Notes: generated by a model not told the origin, from the letters alone. DNA of 64,000 nucleotides from Ischnura elegans (GCF_921293095.1 NC_060248.1:11240744-11304743), one strand, 5' to 3'. Numbered from the stretch's first letter, positions 33,375 through 44,872 are shown. Numbers and translations: made by a program.

Positions 33375-33668
33375 CTAAAAAAGAATTCATTGAATGGGAA
33401 CTCGAAAAATAAGAGTTATAATAAAAGGATGTTCAACTTTATAATATTTCAAACCTATTAATTCTGCATGACAACTTTTCCGCGTGGTCGTACGCATTCG
33501 GAGATTTTTCTGCATTATCGATGCCAAAAATTCACAGAAAACGAATAGTATTTCGCCTGAGATATCAGTGTAAATTACGGATTTCGGCAAAAAAATGGCT
33601 GAACAAACATCGACAGTATCTGTTATATGAATAAGAGTTTTTCTTCATGTAACCATGAACTAGAGAAA

Positions 33669-33848
33669 ATTCTTCTCGGGATACCGCGCGGGTAAGATTA
33701 TATGAGACGTTTCGGGTACCGACTCGCTACCCATTCTCACGGCTACTTCTACGGCACGGATTCTTGTAGCCGTGAGAATGGGTAGCGAGTCGGTACCCGA
33801 AACGTCGGCGTTCTCATATAATATTACCCGCGCGGTATCCCGAGAAGA
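33669..33848. repeat. Near-perfect hairpin of two Penelope-like ends
   Basis: The arms 33669-33746 and 33766-33848 are inverted copies separated by a 19-base loop, with one gap of about seven bases. Each arm contains GGGTA...TACCC (a 5-bp stem) followed by GAAACGTC. On the plus strand GAAAC is at 33799-33803; on the minus strand it is at 33709-33713. The CTGANGA half is altered to CGTGAGA in both arms. Confidence 0.55.
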
Positions 33849-34327
33849 GTTTTTACATGTTGTTCGCCGGGAAAGAGTTAAATCTTACATAGAGAAAATT
33901 GCTTACTGCGAGACAACTTGTAAAAACATCACCCATCCGATTAACCACGGTGACTCCCGGTCTAAATTAGCATCTATTAAATGCCGCATTATAGCGATTG
34001 TCAAAAAAAAATCTAATTAATAAAACCATATTCAACATTTGGCGCTGATCGGAGAGAAATGCGAGTATCGGCAATGATTGTAGAGAATGATGCTTCGCTG
34101 TTATCGCATGGCTTTCACGCGAATTTTATCCACCACGAGATAGCAGTAGGTTTAACGCGTTGACTGACTTACTTATCCTACTACACACGTCCGCAATATA
34201 CTTATCCAAAAGCAAAAAAAAAAACAAAAAAAAAAACATTTCAAAATGAAAAAAGTCTATATAATCTTGAGCGGAGAATAACATCATCACGCAAAAGTAC
34301 CCGTTTATTTCATTGCGTAATGTGGTG

Positions 34328-34436
34328 AAAAGTCAGTAAATAATTTAATAATTGAATTTTTATTACGCTGAATATGACGAAAAATTAATCCACCGCAAAT
34401 TTCTGGCTACTTCTGAGTGTTCTCCAACGAAGATAG
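34328..34436 (+). repeat. ~110-bp direct repeat, copy 1
   Basis: The stretch from TTTAATAATTGAATTTTTATT to CTACTTCTGAGT recurs at 35998-36105 in the same orientation with few differences. Copy 1 continues into the target of the hAT-type element at 34448. Confidence 0.65.
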
Positions 34437-34447
34437 TTCGTTGCAAG

Positions 34448-34925
34448 CAAGGCCGTAGCCAGGGAGGGGGAGGATCAAGGGGGATTAATCCCCCCCCCCC
34501 CCGAAATTAAAAAAATTAAATAGATATTTTATGCTCGCTTGGTGATCACACGACGATATTATATAGCGGCGCAGGGACATCTAGTAGTCCAATGCGACTT
34601 AAGTCAATAATTATCTGAGCGAATTTGTAGGTGCAGTGTGTGAAATAATAGTGCTGTGAATTAGTAGAGAGGTGAGTGACTTATGAACCTCCTGAGGGAC
34701 CGCAGAATTGACATCGACACCGAGGAGTTAATTCATTTGTTCGCTGCAAAGAAAGCTAGTAGGCTAAATTCAATTTTATAATAATATTTTTATATTTTCC
34801 TTTAAGGGTTTATAATAAATATGTATATTTAACCGGTTACGCTATTTTATTTGTCCTATTAAAGTATTTTCATGCATGTCTACTATTCCATAAACCCCCG
34901 AAAATATTTTCTGGCTACGGGCTTG
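34448..34925 (+). mobile_element. hAT-type element remnant with transposase C-terminus, copy 2
   Basis: The ends CAAGGCCGTAGCCAGG and CTGGCTACGGGCTTG are inverted repeats. They are flanked by GTTGCAAG and GTTGCACG, an 8-bp duplication with one mismatch. The frame 34683-34781 encodes 32 residues, MNLLRDRRIDIDTEELIHLF then AAKKASRLNSIL and a stop. This differs from the copy at 16516 by two residues. Upstream bases read RLSDL-like in a shifted frame, as in hAT transposase tails. Most of the transposase is gone. Confidence 0.62.
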
Positions 34926-34933
34926 GTTGCACG

Positions 34934-35416
34934 TGTATGTACTCCGCGTTGGTCCGCCAGCATGAGTGTGCTTTGGTCAAACGCAAATATATATGCTTTT
35001 GTCGAGATGATGTCTTTTTTTTCCTCTTCCTTTTTCGTGGAGTCAGATGAAGGGAGCATGGAACTAAGAAGCGTCCAAGCGCCCGTAACTGACCTTAGCC
35101 TTGAGTTTTTTCGTGGGTTTTTATTTTAATTGCGTCGATCGGCGAAATACCATTCGTTTTCTTTGAATTTTCGGCGGCAGAGCGGCGAAGGGCGTTTCTC
35201 GGAATACGCGCGCGGATGTGTGTTTGCATTCCCGCATGCGAAGGCGGCGCTCGAGTTCCCGATGCCGTTCACCGGTTTTTACCGCGAATAGTGGGCGCGC
35301 TTTTCAAGCAACGTGACGTGATGCCCGCGCTTAAAATTTATAGAAATTGCGATTATCATGCGAATGGTCACTTTGGCTGCGAATTCTGTCGTCGTCATCT
35401 TGAAATTGCACGCCTC
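34934..35416. other. No recognisable gene; CpG-rich on the right
   Basis: From about 35160 the sequence becomes CpG-rich (CGGCGGCAGAGCGGCGAAGG), running into the SINE head at 35417. Short open frames occur on both strands without motifs. It could be an old promoter or GC-rich repeat flank. Confidence 0.4.
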
Positions 35417-35500
35417 GGTGGCGTCGAGGTTTAAGTCCTTTCCCGTTGATTCGATGGTCGCGGGTTCGGAGCCCCGCCCGGATAAGATAATTATATCCAG
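35417..35500 (+). repeat. tRNA-derived SINE head
   Basis: GGTGGCGTCGAGGTTTAAGTC is A-box-like, and GGTCGCGGGTTCGGAGCCCC carries a near-consensus B box with one extra base. The spacing is tRNA-like. The start is approximate and the body is not recognised elsewhere in the window. Confidence 0.48.
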
Positions 35501-35997
35501 TGCAATGGTGTTTGTGCTCGTACAGTTTTTAATTGTTGGGATCCTCGATGATCGCATTCTTTCTTTCATTCGTGACCTATGATGCCTTGTGTAAACGATT
35601 GCTGTCGTCTTGAAATTTCAAAGATATACCGATCCGATTAAATCCATTTCAACATTTACATATCTTTCTAAAAGAAAAAAATGACCTCCTAGAAAATAAT
35701 GACGTCAGATTTCCTTATTTATAATGTAACTCATATGTATTTTATGCGCAGTGGAAGCTGCTGGGCCCATAACCTAATGTAACTCAATTATTCTTCTTAA
35801 TTATACACGATGTTGTTGTCTTTTTTTAACTTATTTATTCAACTGCACTCGTAACTAGTCAACAACTTTTTCTTACCCATGACAACCCTTTGCCTATTTG
35901 TAAACTTCAACACTTAATGTTGTTGATTTAAATTAACATTTCGTTAAAATAATTACTATTAACTTCAGCAATTTAAGGACCGGTCAGATGTGAAATG

Positions 35998-36105
35998 TAG
36001 TGAAAATTCATTAAATTATTTAATAATTGAATTTTTATTACGCTGAATATGACGAAAAATTAATCCACAGTAAATTTCTAGCTACTTCTGAGTCGCCTCC
36101 AAACC
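35998..36105 (+). repeat. ~110-bp direct repeat, copy 2
   Basis: It matches 34328-34436 in the same orientation, 1.67 kb apart. It may be the two ends of an unidentified element or a small segmental duplication. Confidence 0.65.
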
Positions 36106-36296
36106 AAGTCCGGGCAGATGTGTGTCGTCTACTCAAAAATTCGAGATGAACAGCATTAGTTATTAAAACAGAAAGTAAACGTGAGGAAAAAATAGCGTGA
36201 GTGGTGCGCCCTGTTGGTTGGAGCCGGTCTTTCCGTTCCGTGCTCGGCTCGGGAAAAATGCAAGAGCCCACGCGAATCGTCAAGACGAGATACACG

Positions 36297-36375
36297 CGCG
36301 GGGGTGGTGGTGGGGAATTGGGGGTGTGGGGAGGGGGGAGGGGGGGGGGAAGAAGGAGGGAGGGGGTGCTTTCGT
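36297..36375 (+). repeat. G-rich tract with quadruplex potential
   Basis: The tract has more than six runs of three or more G separated by one to five bases, ending in GGGAGGGGGTG. The opposite strand is correspondingly C-rich. Overlapping open frames on both strands here are artefacts of the tract. Confidence 0.7.
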
Positions 36376-36563
36376 AGCACAACTGGTGGCTCCGTGGTCG
36401 TAGTCTCCCGAGATGATGTGCTCGCCCGGAACATCCGAAATTTCTATTGTCATCTGTTTGCAATCACTACGCTTGTTTATGCGTAATCCTTATGAGATGT
36501 TATGAAAATTTTCTTTCGTGACGTTATTTGGGCTGGTAACATGTAGTTGGTATAGTTTTTTTT

Positions 36564-36690
36564 AGGTAGAATGAAAGGGAGTAGGCCTTATTGTGAATTT
36601 TGGAGGGAAGTACAAGTTGGGAGGAGAGACTGCCTGGATGCTTCTAAAGGACTCCATGGTAACCTACATTAATCAATAGAAAACTTTAAT
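36564..36690 (+). pseudogene. RTE-like 3' end
   Basis: The plus strand reads MKGSRPYCEFWREVQVGRR then HGNLH and a stop, matching the terminal SRPHSELRKAVLEGKGG...HGNLP of the copy at 17641-18120. A TTAATAATAA tail follows. Only the last about 110 bases of the element are present. Confidence 0.6.
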
Positions 36691-36856
36691 AATAACCGTA
36701 AATTTCTAAATAATTATTATCGTAGTTATCAATAAATAGATACTGAGGGCTCTAATTAATTGTTTTACATGATTACATTAGCTCGTCGTTCAAAGAATCA
36801 CGTCCATGGGAGTGTTTCTTATGTAGGTACTATTTTTTTGATTATTTTTTCTCTAG

Positions 36857-37329
36857 AGGCATGGTTACACGGTACATTAACACGTACAAGTTAATGTACG
36901 TTTGCGTGAATGATTTTGGTGGACTGGAACGGAACATGTACGAATTCATGAACCGAATTAGAACAGGTTCTATTTCCTGTGCATGCATTTGCACAAGTTG
37001 GGTAGTTACACGGTACATTTTGGCGTTTATTCTCGCGTTCATACTTAAAAGGCCTGGCTACACGATACATGAACTCGTACGGGTTATTGTCTAAATGTAT
37101 GAACGCGTGAATGAACACGAAAATGCACCGTGTAACCACCCAACTTGTGCGAATGCATGAACGGAAAATAGAACCTGTTCTAATTTGGTTCATGCATTCG
37201 TACATGTTCCGTTCCGGTCCACAAAAAGCATTCACGCAAACGTATATGAACTTGTACGTGTTAATGTACCGTGTAACCAGGCCTTTAGACATTAACCTGT
37301 ACGTGTTAATGTATCGTGTAACCAGGCCT
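36857..37329. mobile_element. PIF/Harbinger-like foldback element (473 bp)
   Basis: The left end AGGCATGGTTACACGGTACA and the right end GTGTAACCAGGCCT are inverted. TAG and TAA flank it, a decayed 3-bp duplication. Two long arms (about 36857-37050 and 37100-37285) pair almost completely. The core TTAGAACAGGTTCTA occurs once per arm (36958-36972 and, inverted, 37169-37183). An extra CCAGGCCT end at about 37280 suggests a copy within a copy. Confidence 0.7.
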
Positions 37330-37443
37330 TAAGATACAATAATGCATTTATATTTTGAATTAAAGAGAATTAGACCACGAAAAAAGAAGTTCGAACATAA
37401 ATAATTGTTTATATCCCTCTAAATCTGCCTTAGGAAATTGTAG

Positions 37444-37571
37444 ATGCTTGGTTAAACGGTACGTTAACACGCACGAATTGGGAGGTTACACTGCGCATTT
37501 TCGTCTTCATGCACGCGTTCTTACATTTAGACATTAATCCGTAAGTGTTAATGTATGGTGTAATCAGGCCT
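37444..37571. mobile_element. Foldback element, short derivative
   Basis: The left end ATGCTTGGTTAAACGGTACG and the right end GGTGTAATCAGGCCT match the ends of the element at 36857-37329. Most of the middle is deleted. Confidence 0.55.
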
Positions 37572-37653
37572 TATTAATCGACAAAACTTTATATTGTATT
37601 TTGGCTATCACTGTCTAAAATTGCGTCTTCAATATTACTAATGTATTTCGCAG

Positions 37654-37953
37654 CAGAGGCGCAGCTAAGAATTAAGGCTGGGGGGGTTTTAGGCGCAACT
37701 AAGTATTAGAGATGTGGGGGTATTGCATACCCGCCAGGGTAATCAGGAGTTAACCTCCACAAAAATTTTAATATTAATGGTTCAAAATGGCGAGTTTTAC
37801 GGCTTTATTAGGGATATTTGATTAATCCTAACACTATTCTGTTAGTAATACTGATCCAATTAAGTACAATGGATTAAAACTTAAAAATTTCTCAGAGCTC
37901 TGGGGGGGGGGTGGGTTTTATCCCCCAAACCCCTCCCCCTCGCTGCGCCACTG
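37654..37953. mobile_element. hAT-like G-tract MITE (300 bp)
   Basis: The ends are CAGAGGCGCAGCTAAG and CTCGCTGCGCCACTG. The interior matches 24522-24826. The flanks TTTCGCAG and TTTCTTTC agree at half their positions, so the duplication is decayed. Confidence 0.72.
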
Positions 37954-38079
37954 TTTCTTTCTTCACTTTTAAATGAAATTGAATTGGCGTTTAGCATGAT
38001 GCGTGCGACAAGATATACAAGTTAAGCTTCATAGAGCTATCCCGCAAGAATACCACTGGCAGCGCATTTTCTACCCTTC

Positions 38080-38313
38080 AGGCCGTTTTACACGGTACAC
38101 GGAATTGCGCAATCTGACTTACGTGCGAAGGCGCAATCAAAATTGCGTCGTGTGAAGCGGTGAATTGCTAGAACACATGCGAGAATGCGTGGATGCGAGA
38201 CGGCAAAATAGCCCCTGTTCTAATTTCGTTCATGCATTCGCGCAATTCCGCGCCATTTTAGAAATTAATGCAGCTCTAACCTGCGCAATTCCGTGCCCCG
38301 TGTAAAACGGCCT
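38080..38313. mobile_element. PIF/Harbinger-like foldback element with GCGCAATT arms
   Basis: The ends AGGCCGTTTTACACGG and CCGTGTAAAACGGCCT are perfect inverted repeats. The arms carry GCGCAATTCCG instead of the TGAATGATCATG arms of 4822 and 44659. The shared core, as TAGCCCCTGTTCTAA, lies at 38209-38223. A TTA/TAA duplication is not visible. Confidence 0.65.
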
Positions 38314-38760
38314 AGTTGATTGTCCAACAATAAGTAAAAAGCGTTCCGGCCTGTACACCTCGAGGAGGCGGTGGCCCAACTCTATAGTTGCCGAGCGCAC
38401 GCAACTTTTGAGAACTCGTACGCGAGGCATTCCGAAGAGGAGGAGGTGATGGCGAGCGCCTTTTTTTCTGGCTGCACATTTTCGAAAGTGGCCTGCGCCG
38501 CGGACCACGTGTTGTTCCGCTTCTTCCACGCCGCTGCTCTCGCGAATGCGGTCACTGGGTGGGAACGCACGAGGAAAACCATGACGTGTCCATCGCTCGT
38601 CAAACGCACCCAGGCGACCGCTACTCACTTAGACGCGATTAACAACGGAATTAATGATTGTTCAAATCGAGGTCGCAACAAACGCGATCTGAGGAGGGAG
38701 AAAGAGAAAAAAATCGCAAAGGAGCCTGAGATGTTGACGTAAAAAAAAGCATTTAGCCCG
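38314..38760. other. CpG-rich block, no gene recognised
   Basis: Open frames of 123 codons (plus, 38371-38742) and 132 codons (minus, 38230-38628) overlap each other. Neither shows a domain, a splice context or a consistent codon bias. The minus frame also enters the foldback element, so I do not call either. Confidence 0.4.
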
Positions 38761-38981
38761 ATACAAGACTCGGTATATCTTCGCGCATACTTCGATTGAG
38801 GGTTCTTCAGTTGAACGTATGATGAGTTACCGACCACAGCGCATTAAAATGGGTTACTCGCAGAAGTAGAAACTTGCGACGCTGACGGTCCGAATTTCAC
38901 CAGATAACAAGCAATAATTTGGGCTGTTTACTGATACATGAATTCGAGATGATTTAATTTATCGGATTCATAACTCTCTTC

Positions 38982-39244
38982 CATGGACGTACCCAGAATA
39001 AAAACTGGGGGGGGGGGGGTAAATAGCTTTGGTCGTTCAAGTTGTAACTTTTTTGCACAGAAAACGTTATTGAAACCAAAATTTTTAAGAAATTATGACA
39101 GCAATTTTTTATGTCTTATACTAATATTATTTTTCTTCAAAAGGAGAATTTGTTTATAACTATTGTTTTGAACTACATTTATTTTCGCATCTAGGAGGGG
39201 GCCAGTTACCCCCCTCCCCATGCTCCCCGCTGGGTACGCCCATA
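38982..39244. mobile_element. GGGCGTACCC-type hAT-like MITE (263 bp)
   Basis: The ends CATGGACGTACCCAG and CTGGGTACGCCCATA are inverted. They are flanked by an exact 8-bp repeat CTCTCTTC (38974-38981 and 39245-39252). Related members are at 27066 and 56624. Confidence 0.78.
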
Positions 39245-39252
39245 CTCTCTTC

Positions 39253-40957
39253 TGCTTGCATCGCCGATCGTTAAAAATAAATACAGCATGAAAGAGGGCG
39301 TTACGTATAATTGCTATTCTACGGCGTGCTTTGGAAAAAATAAACCATTCATGCATCTCTAATTCAACACACTTCGATATATTACTCGATTCTGAGTAGG
39401 GATATAACCGGTAGCGGGAGTTTAACCACGTCAGGCATTAAATTAGAATCATAATAATATTATTCGTACTTTTACACCAAATTTTAAGTAGTACCGCAAC
39501 ATGTTTCATCGGCATCTTAACCCATTATTCCCCAGCCAGTATGTAGGGCTTTTAATTTCGGTTGTTTCGCATTTTACGATTTATTTTGGCCTTATTAAGA
39601 TGAATTTTCGGAATAAAAATATATTCACCATATTATATAATTTTCATAATGCTGCGTATACGCAACGCTGGGAAAACTTCAGTAAATAAATAAAACAATA
39701 AATTTTAAAACTTAGGTTACATCTTTTATTTTTTATCTTGATTTGCACACTCGACATCTTCGCCGGGAGTTATCAGTATTCCTTTGGAGGAAATGCCCCA
39801 TTCTGCCTTCACGGACATGTTGGGGTATGTCATTTTTATTAGGGTGTCTCGTATATGCGCATCGATTTTTATGCCAAACGCCATCAGTCATTAAAATGCA
39901 ATTATATGAATGAAAATGTTGGTGGAAATGACATAATTAGAACTAGAGATATTAAAAAAAGTCAATAAATCGAATAAAAATTTATTCTGAAGTAGAAACT
40001 TGTTCTGAGAATTAGGATTCAATAATGTTGCGTTAACGCAACGCTGGGGATTAATGGGTTAATGTACATTTCGTTTAGTTTTAGCAGAGAGGAGATTTGC
40101 TACGAGGCGCCTTCCATTGAAACATCAACTCCTTTCGCAACGGTGAGGATTAAGCGCCAGAAAAGAAAAGAATTTGGACAAGTGATTGAACATATGGGGT
40201 TAAGCTTTTCCCTTTCGCCTCGCGGGCAGCCCGAGAGGAAAAAAATTGATTGCCAAGCCCCCTCCCACCTCCAACCTCCCTGCACTTGGCACGCAATGTA
40301 TTTTTCGTTTCTCTTTCTCGGCTTTTAATTTCGTTTCGACTTGCCTGCTGCCTTTCTTTCAGCAGCGGTGCAAACGGCACTCGCTGGAGAGCTCCGTGGA
40401 AACGGAGAAAAATGTGGACAAAAAAAGGAAAAAAATAGAATAAAAAAATAAAACGTTTCTGGCGTGGAGAGAAACGAAAACCTGAAACCCGTATACCAAC
40501 CTCCTCCTCCCCCCCCCCTTCCCCCCGCCCCCCCCCCGCGCTGCCCTCTCGCGTAAAAAAATTCGTGAAAGAGGGAATCTCAAAATTCGTCCACCCAAAG
40601 AGAGAGAGAGAGAGAGAGAGGAACAGAATAAGAGAGGAGAAGAACGCTTTTTTAAAAAAGGAACGTTTTTTTAACTAACGCGATGCACGGGCTGCGAGCG
40701 TGATTGGACGAAAGAAATAAAATTATATTACCGTGAACGGCATATGGGTGAAACATGTCGAATTAAAGAAATAATAATGCATACTGTCTCATAATATAAT
40801 CCAAGTTTCAGTCCCGAACAATAATATTTTCTTTCCTGCAGTCAAGAGTCGACCACGAAGAAAAGTTCTCAAAACCTTCAAACTTAAACTCTTCAGAGCG
40901 GTACTCACGGTATATAACATTACGAGATGAAAGTGTAGGTATTTTCTAAGTATTAAA
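39253..40957. other. No gene; C-rich tract and (AG)n run
   Basis: A C-rich tract lies at about 40500-40545 and an AG run at about 40599-40621. Open frames around 40060-40600 exist in several phases with no motif. Confidence 0.5.
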
Positions 40958-41222
40958 TATCGATGGCTAAGTTCTAACAACACGTATTTCAAAATTTGGC
41001 CGAACTGAGACAGGTATCTTAAACAAAGAGTAATGACATTTAAAAAATAAAAGGCAAGCAAAAAAATTCTATGTTTACAAATACATTCTATGCTTCTTTC
41101 TCAGTTTTATGAATTTTTAGTTTTTAATTTCTCTGTACAATTAAAAATATTAATCGTTTCTTTTGCTCTCCTGAAAAGTTGCTATTTTTGAGATACGTGC
41201 TGTTAGAACTTAGCCATCGATA
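40958..41222. mobile_element. MITE with ~38-bp inverted ends, copy 2 (265 bp)
   Basis: It has the same ends (TATCGATGGCTAAGTTCTAA and its inverse) and the same interior order as 10808-11067. Confidence 0.72.
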
Positions 41223-44200
41223 TATTCTCTAGAAATTAAAAAAATGATTATACCTATTATTCACGGGTTGTCAACGAAATGAGTTGGCTTGTGAATAATT
41301 GACCTTGATGACGAGGGCATAATTGCACCTCGAATGACCGCTTGCCAAAACTGACTCAGTGGACAATCTGGCGTAAATTCACGTCGTGATTACGCAGGAA
41401 AAGCATGTTATGTTTTTATTTAAAAAAACACGAATGCTCTCTCAGCAAAAAATTAAAACAGTCGATGGGATTCCACAAAATATTTTACACCGAACCGAGT
41501 TTCAACGGCACCAAAGAATCAAGGTCGTACTTCCTAACTCGTTCATTGACTCTAGAAACACGTGAATATAACACTTTTAGAGAACAGTATTAAAGACGAA
41601 ATTATTTTTAAAATATATCGTAACAAATGTTATAGACTGCAAAAAGTTAAAGTGTTCCATCCCGTTAAAACTCATTGTCAATACAACTTCATAATACAAA
41701 ATCAACACGACGAAGGTGCTACAAACCAATAGAAAGTGGGGAGAAGGAAAAATGATGCAATTTTTCATTCGTAAGACCATGACTGATGCATGAAATGCTT
41801 ATGTTGCCTCGATAAGTAGGCGTTACGGGTCAAATCTGACATTAGTTACGCCGGTGACTGACGCGACCGCATGTAGAGGGAATTTTTCCCAGTGATGGGT
41901 CGTTCACGCCGATTGATCCGTTCTTTATGATTGAATCATCGAGTGAATCGAAGAACTCATTATTCATTGTGCAAATACAAATCGATCGTCAGTCATTTAG
42001 ACTTCCATTTCATCAATTCGATCACAACGACTACCGGTCCACCTAATTTCTTCCTCAGAGACTCATATTTAACTGTTTGAGCTTCAATTAATTGAGTCTT
42101 ACCAATGAGCCTCCCTTGGTTCAATAAAAGTATAATTAATTGCCGAAAAAATATTTAATAGGACCCTGGAGTCTATTCCAGATTCTTCCTTTTTCTGCAC
42201 TGACTTTACCATCTAATTTCTCTAAAGGAAGGGTTACACAGTTAATTGGAGTAATCAGCCATCAATTATTCCACTTTTCGGGGTGCTTTGATCATTCACC
42301 TACTGTCTAACAATCTCAATCGGAGTGAGTCGTTCTCGCTGATTGACGAGTCTACGATTCCTTCCATTCAATTTCGAGACGCGAATGACCGAAATGATTG
42401 AATCTCGCAAGTGACTTGATTCATGAGGATCGAATCCGTGCAAAGAACGACTCTGTCCGTCTCTAATTTTTACCTCGGGAGCAAAGCGGGCGTGATTCAG
42501 AACGGGCCAACAATATCATTTTCCCGCGCGAGCACGTGGTCATCAAAACCATTTACGCTATTCGTTTATTATTTTTTTTCATCACAAGGGTTTAAGCGCA
42601 CCCTATAACCCTTTCCCATCCACCACCCCTTTTCAATTCCAATCCACGCCCCCAATCTACCCTGCGGTAGTTTTTTTTTCTCCCTCTTTCTCTCTCCTCA
42701 AGTGAGTGAGTGGGCGGTAGATATATATATATTTATTTTTTTTCAAATCACTTTTTTTTTCAAGTCTTTCTCTGTCGATAATTTTTTTTCACTTCTTAAT
42801 CTCTCTCTACGCACGCCGCTCTTCCTCTTTTTTTCTTCTGTTAGATGGGGAGTGGTCCGCTTGCCCCATCCCCTTCCTCCTCTCCTCTAATAACAGGTCC
42901 TGGGCCTTCTTTTTCGGCTTGGCCATGAAAACAAGGGGGCCACGTGACCTGTTGCCGGGTAAGGATTTGCCGCTGTGCGCTTTCCTCTCTTCTCTTCTTC
43001 TTCTTCTTCTTCTCTCTGCCGCTGCTTTTTAAAAGAGGATGCATACCTTACCTCCTGCTCGACTGGTCTATCTTCAGTGACGGATCTCTCGCTTTAAACT
43101 TAAGATTTATTCTGGAAATTTTCATGCGTTGAAAATTTTCTTGTAACTAAAATTTGCGAAATTACCTCAGTGTTTTCTCTCATCTACAATTTTCTTCGTA
43201 TTCAAGAAACTGAAAATTTTGAGGTTCGGGTCCGTGTGGATTCTTTCCACCATGGGACAAAATTGAGGAAAGGGGATACGTCCTCTTCAGCCCGAATCGT
43301 GCAATCATTTTTTCCCTCCCTATCGAGCGATAGCTCCAGGGATCGCTCCAATGATGTCGGAAAAATGACCGTTCCTCGCAATCATTGTTCACGATGGCTC
43401 CAGGGATGGGAATCCCATCCCTTTTTCCATCACTCGGCACGTCCTTTTTTCCGTCGCTGAAACCATCGCTAGCACCATATTTCAGCCAATCAGAACATAT
43501 GACAGCGAAAAGCAATTGTAACACCACGTTTGGATTTTAATTGAATGGCAGCAGCAAAAGACGGAAAGAGAATGAATAAGTGATGGAAAAAGGGACGGTG
43601 GGAATGATCGTGTGATTTAGAAAATGATGGTTCGGGCGATCACTCGTTTGGTCCCTGAAAACCTATCGCTGGGGTTATAATTATGAGGGAACTTAGAAAA
43701 TGATCGTTTTATTCAGGTTTTTAAGCTGTTCCTCTCCTCTCTCTCTTCAAACTTAGAGCTCCGTGCGTAGATTTTCGGCCGTGCGGTCCTTGCTGTTTGG
43801 CGTACGTGTGTGTTGGGGTAGAGAGGGGAAAGTTGGAGGGAGTGGCTAACAATGGAGGGGGGATGGGGTTTTGAGGGGACCAACACGAGGAGCAGTTGCC
43901 CCCATGGTGAAGAGAGGTCGCCTCCTCTCAAGAGAGCGAAAAATTAAAAAAAGGGGAAGAATAAAAAAAAAGAAATCCCCCCGCTGTCCTTGAACAAGAG
44001 CGAGGAACGTATAGTAAGGGGGAAGAGGGATGGGGGGAGGGAGGGAGAGCGAAAGAGAGAAGAGGAGCGTGCCGCTTGCGCTCTCCGCCCTTCAACTGTT
44101 GTTGCATTATGTGTGCGCGCGGGAACCGCGGGAGGAAATGACCATGTGCGCGCACTCGGATACTCCGCGATGCGATTTAAAATCGAATATCGGGCTGCTG

Positions 44201-44267
44201 TGTTTAACGCCTACTCACGCGGTACTTTAACCTGTACGAGCTAATGTCTAAATTAAAGAATGATTCA
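41223..44267. other. No gene; decayed repeats and simple sequence
   Basis: Sequence with GGGTCGTTCAC and GAGTGAGTCGTTC motifs at 41893-42445 looks like a decayed DNA element whose ends face inward. A (TTC)n run is at about 42990-43013 and a TA run near 42720. The patch at 43240-43720 contains repeated ATGATCG/CGATCA-type motifs in both orientations. Confidence 0.4.
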
Positions 44268-44515
44268 CACACTACACCGCAAGCCGCGTAGGATTGTGGG
44301 GCGCGTGGCAGCGGGTGTCATGACAACAGCCGTTAACAAATAAAAATGAAATACACTGACGAAGTTCCGTCTAGCATTTATTTAAGTCGTTAATCGTTCG
44401 GGAGAAAAACGAATTTTCATACATCCGTTCGGCAAAATATCCCTCTTAGTTTATCGTTTCTGAAGGATTTGGAAATACAGTGGGGTTATAACGTGATGCT
44501 CTCCGTGAAACCAAT
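44268..44515 (-). pseudogene. CR1-like 3' end copy
   Basis: The CCGCAAGCCGCGTAGG block, the untranslated region and CCGTTCGGCAAAATATCCCT match the 3' part of 14093-14890. Only the last about 250 bases are present. Confidence 0.65.
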
Positions 44516-44658
44516 TTGAGAAGATGGAGCCACTTGGCCGAAACACTAATTAAGTTCATATCCGAGTGAATGGAGTTAGTACATATCTACATCTACATAC
44601 TAACCCGCAAGCCGCCTAAAAGGTGCGTGGCAGGGGGTATTAGGACACCAGCCGTTTA

Positions 44659-44872
44659 AGGCCACTATACACGGCGAATGATTTCATTCGCATGATCATT
44701 CAGCATGGTCATGCGCATGATCATTCATCGTGTATGGCCGAACAATTCTCGATTGAAGCTTCATGCGCATGATCTTTCAGTGAAAATTAGAACAAGTTCT
44801 ATTTTGCTCGCATGATCATGCTGAATGATCACGTGATCATTCAGCATGATCATTCACCGTGTATAGCGGACT
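44659..44872. mobile_element. PIF/Harbinger-like foldback MITE (214 bp) inside a CR1 copy
   Basis: The ends AGGCCACTATACACGG and CCGTGTATAGCGGACT are inverted. They are flanked by TTA on both sides (44656-44658 and 44873-44875). The arms carry TGAATGATCATG repeats as in 4822-5021. The core TTAGAACAAGTTCTA is at 44787-44801. Confidence 0.75.

Noticed and set aside
36038..36486. Pro-rich minus frame and Gly-rich plus frames
   Set aside because: These are artefacts of the G-rich tract at 36297-36375.
36861..37332. Open frames on both strands with similar peptides (VTRYINTYK...)
   Set aside because: They are mirror images created by the foldback element; its two arms read alike on opposite strands.
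38230..38742. Overlapping 123- and 132-codon frames on opposite strands
   Set aside because: CpG-rich sequence gives open frames on both strands; no motif and no splice context, and one frame runs into a foldback element.
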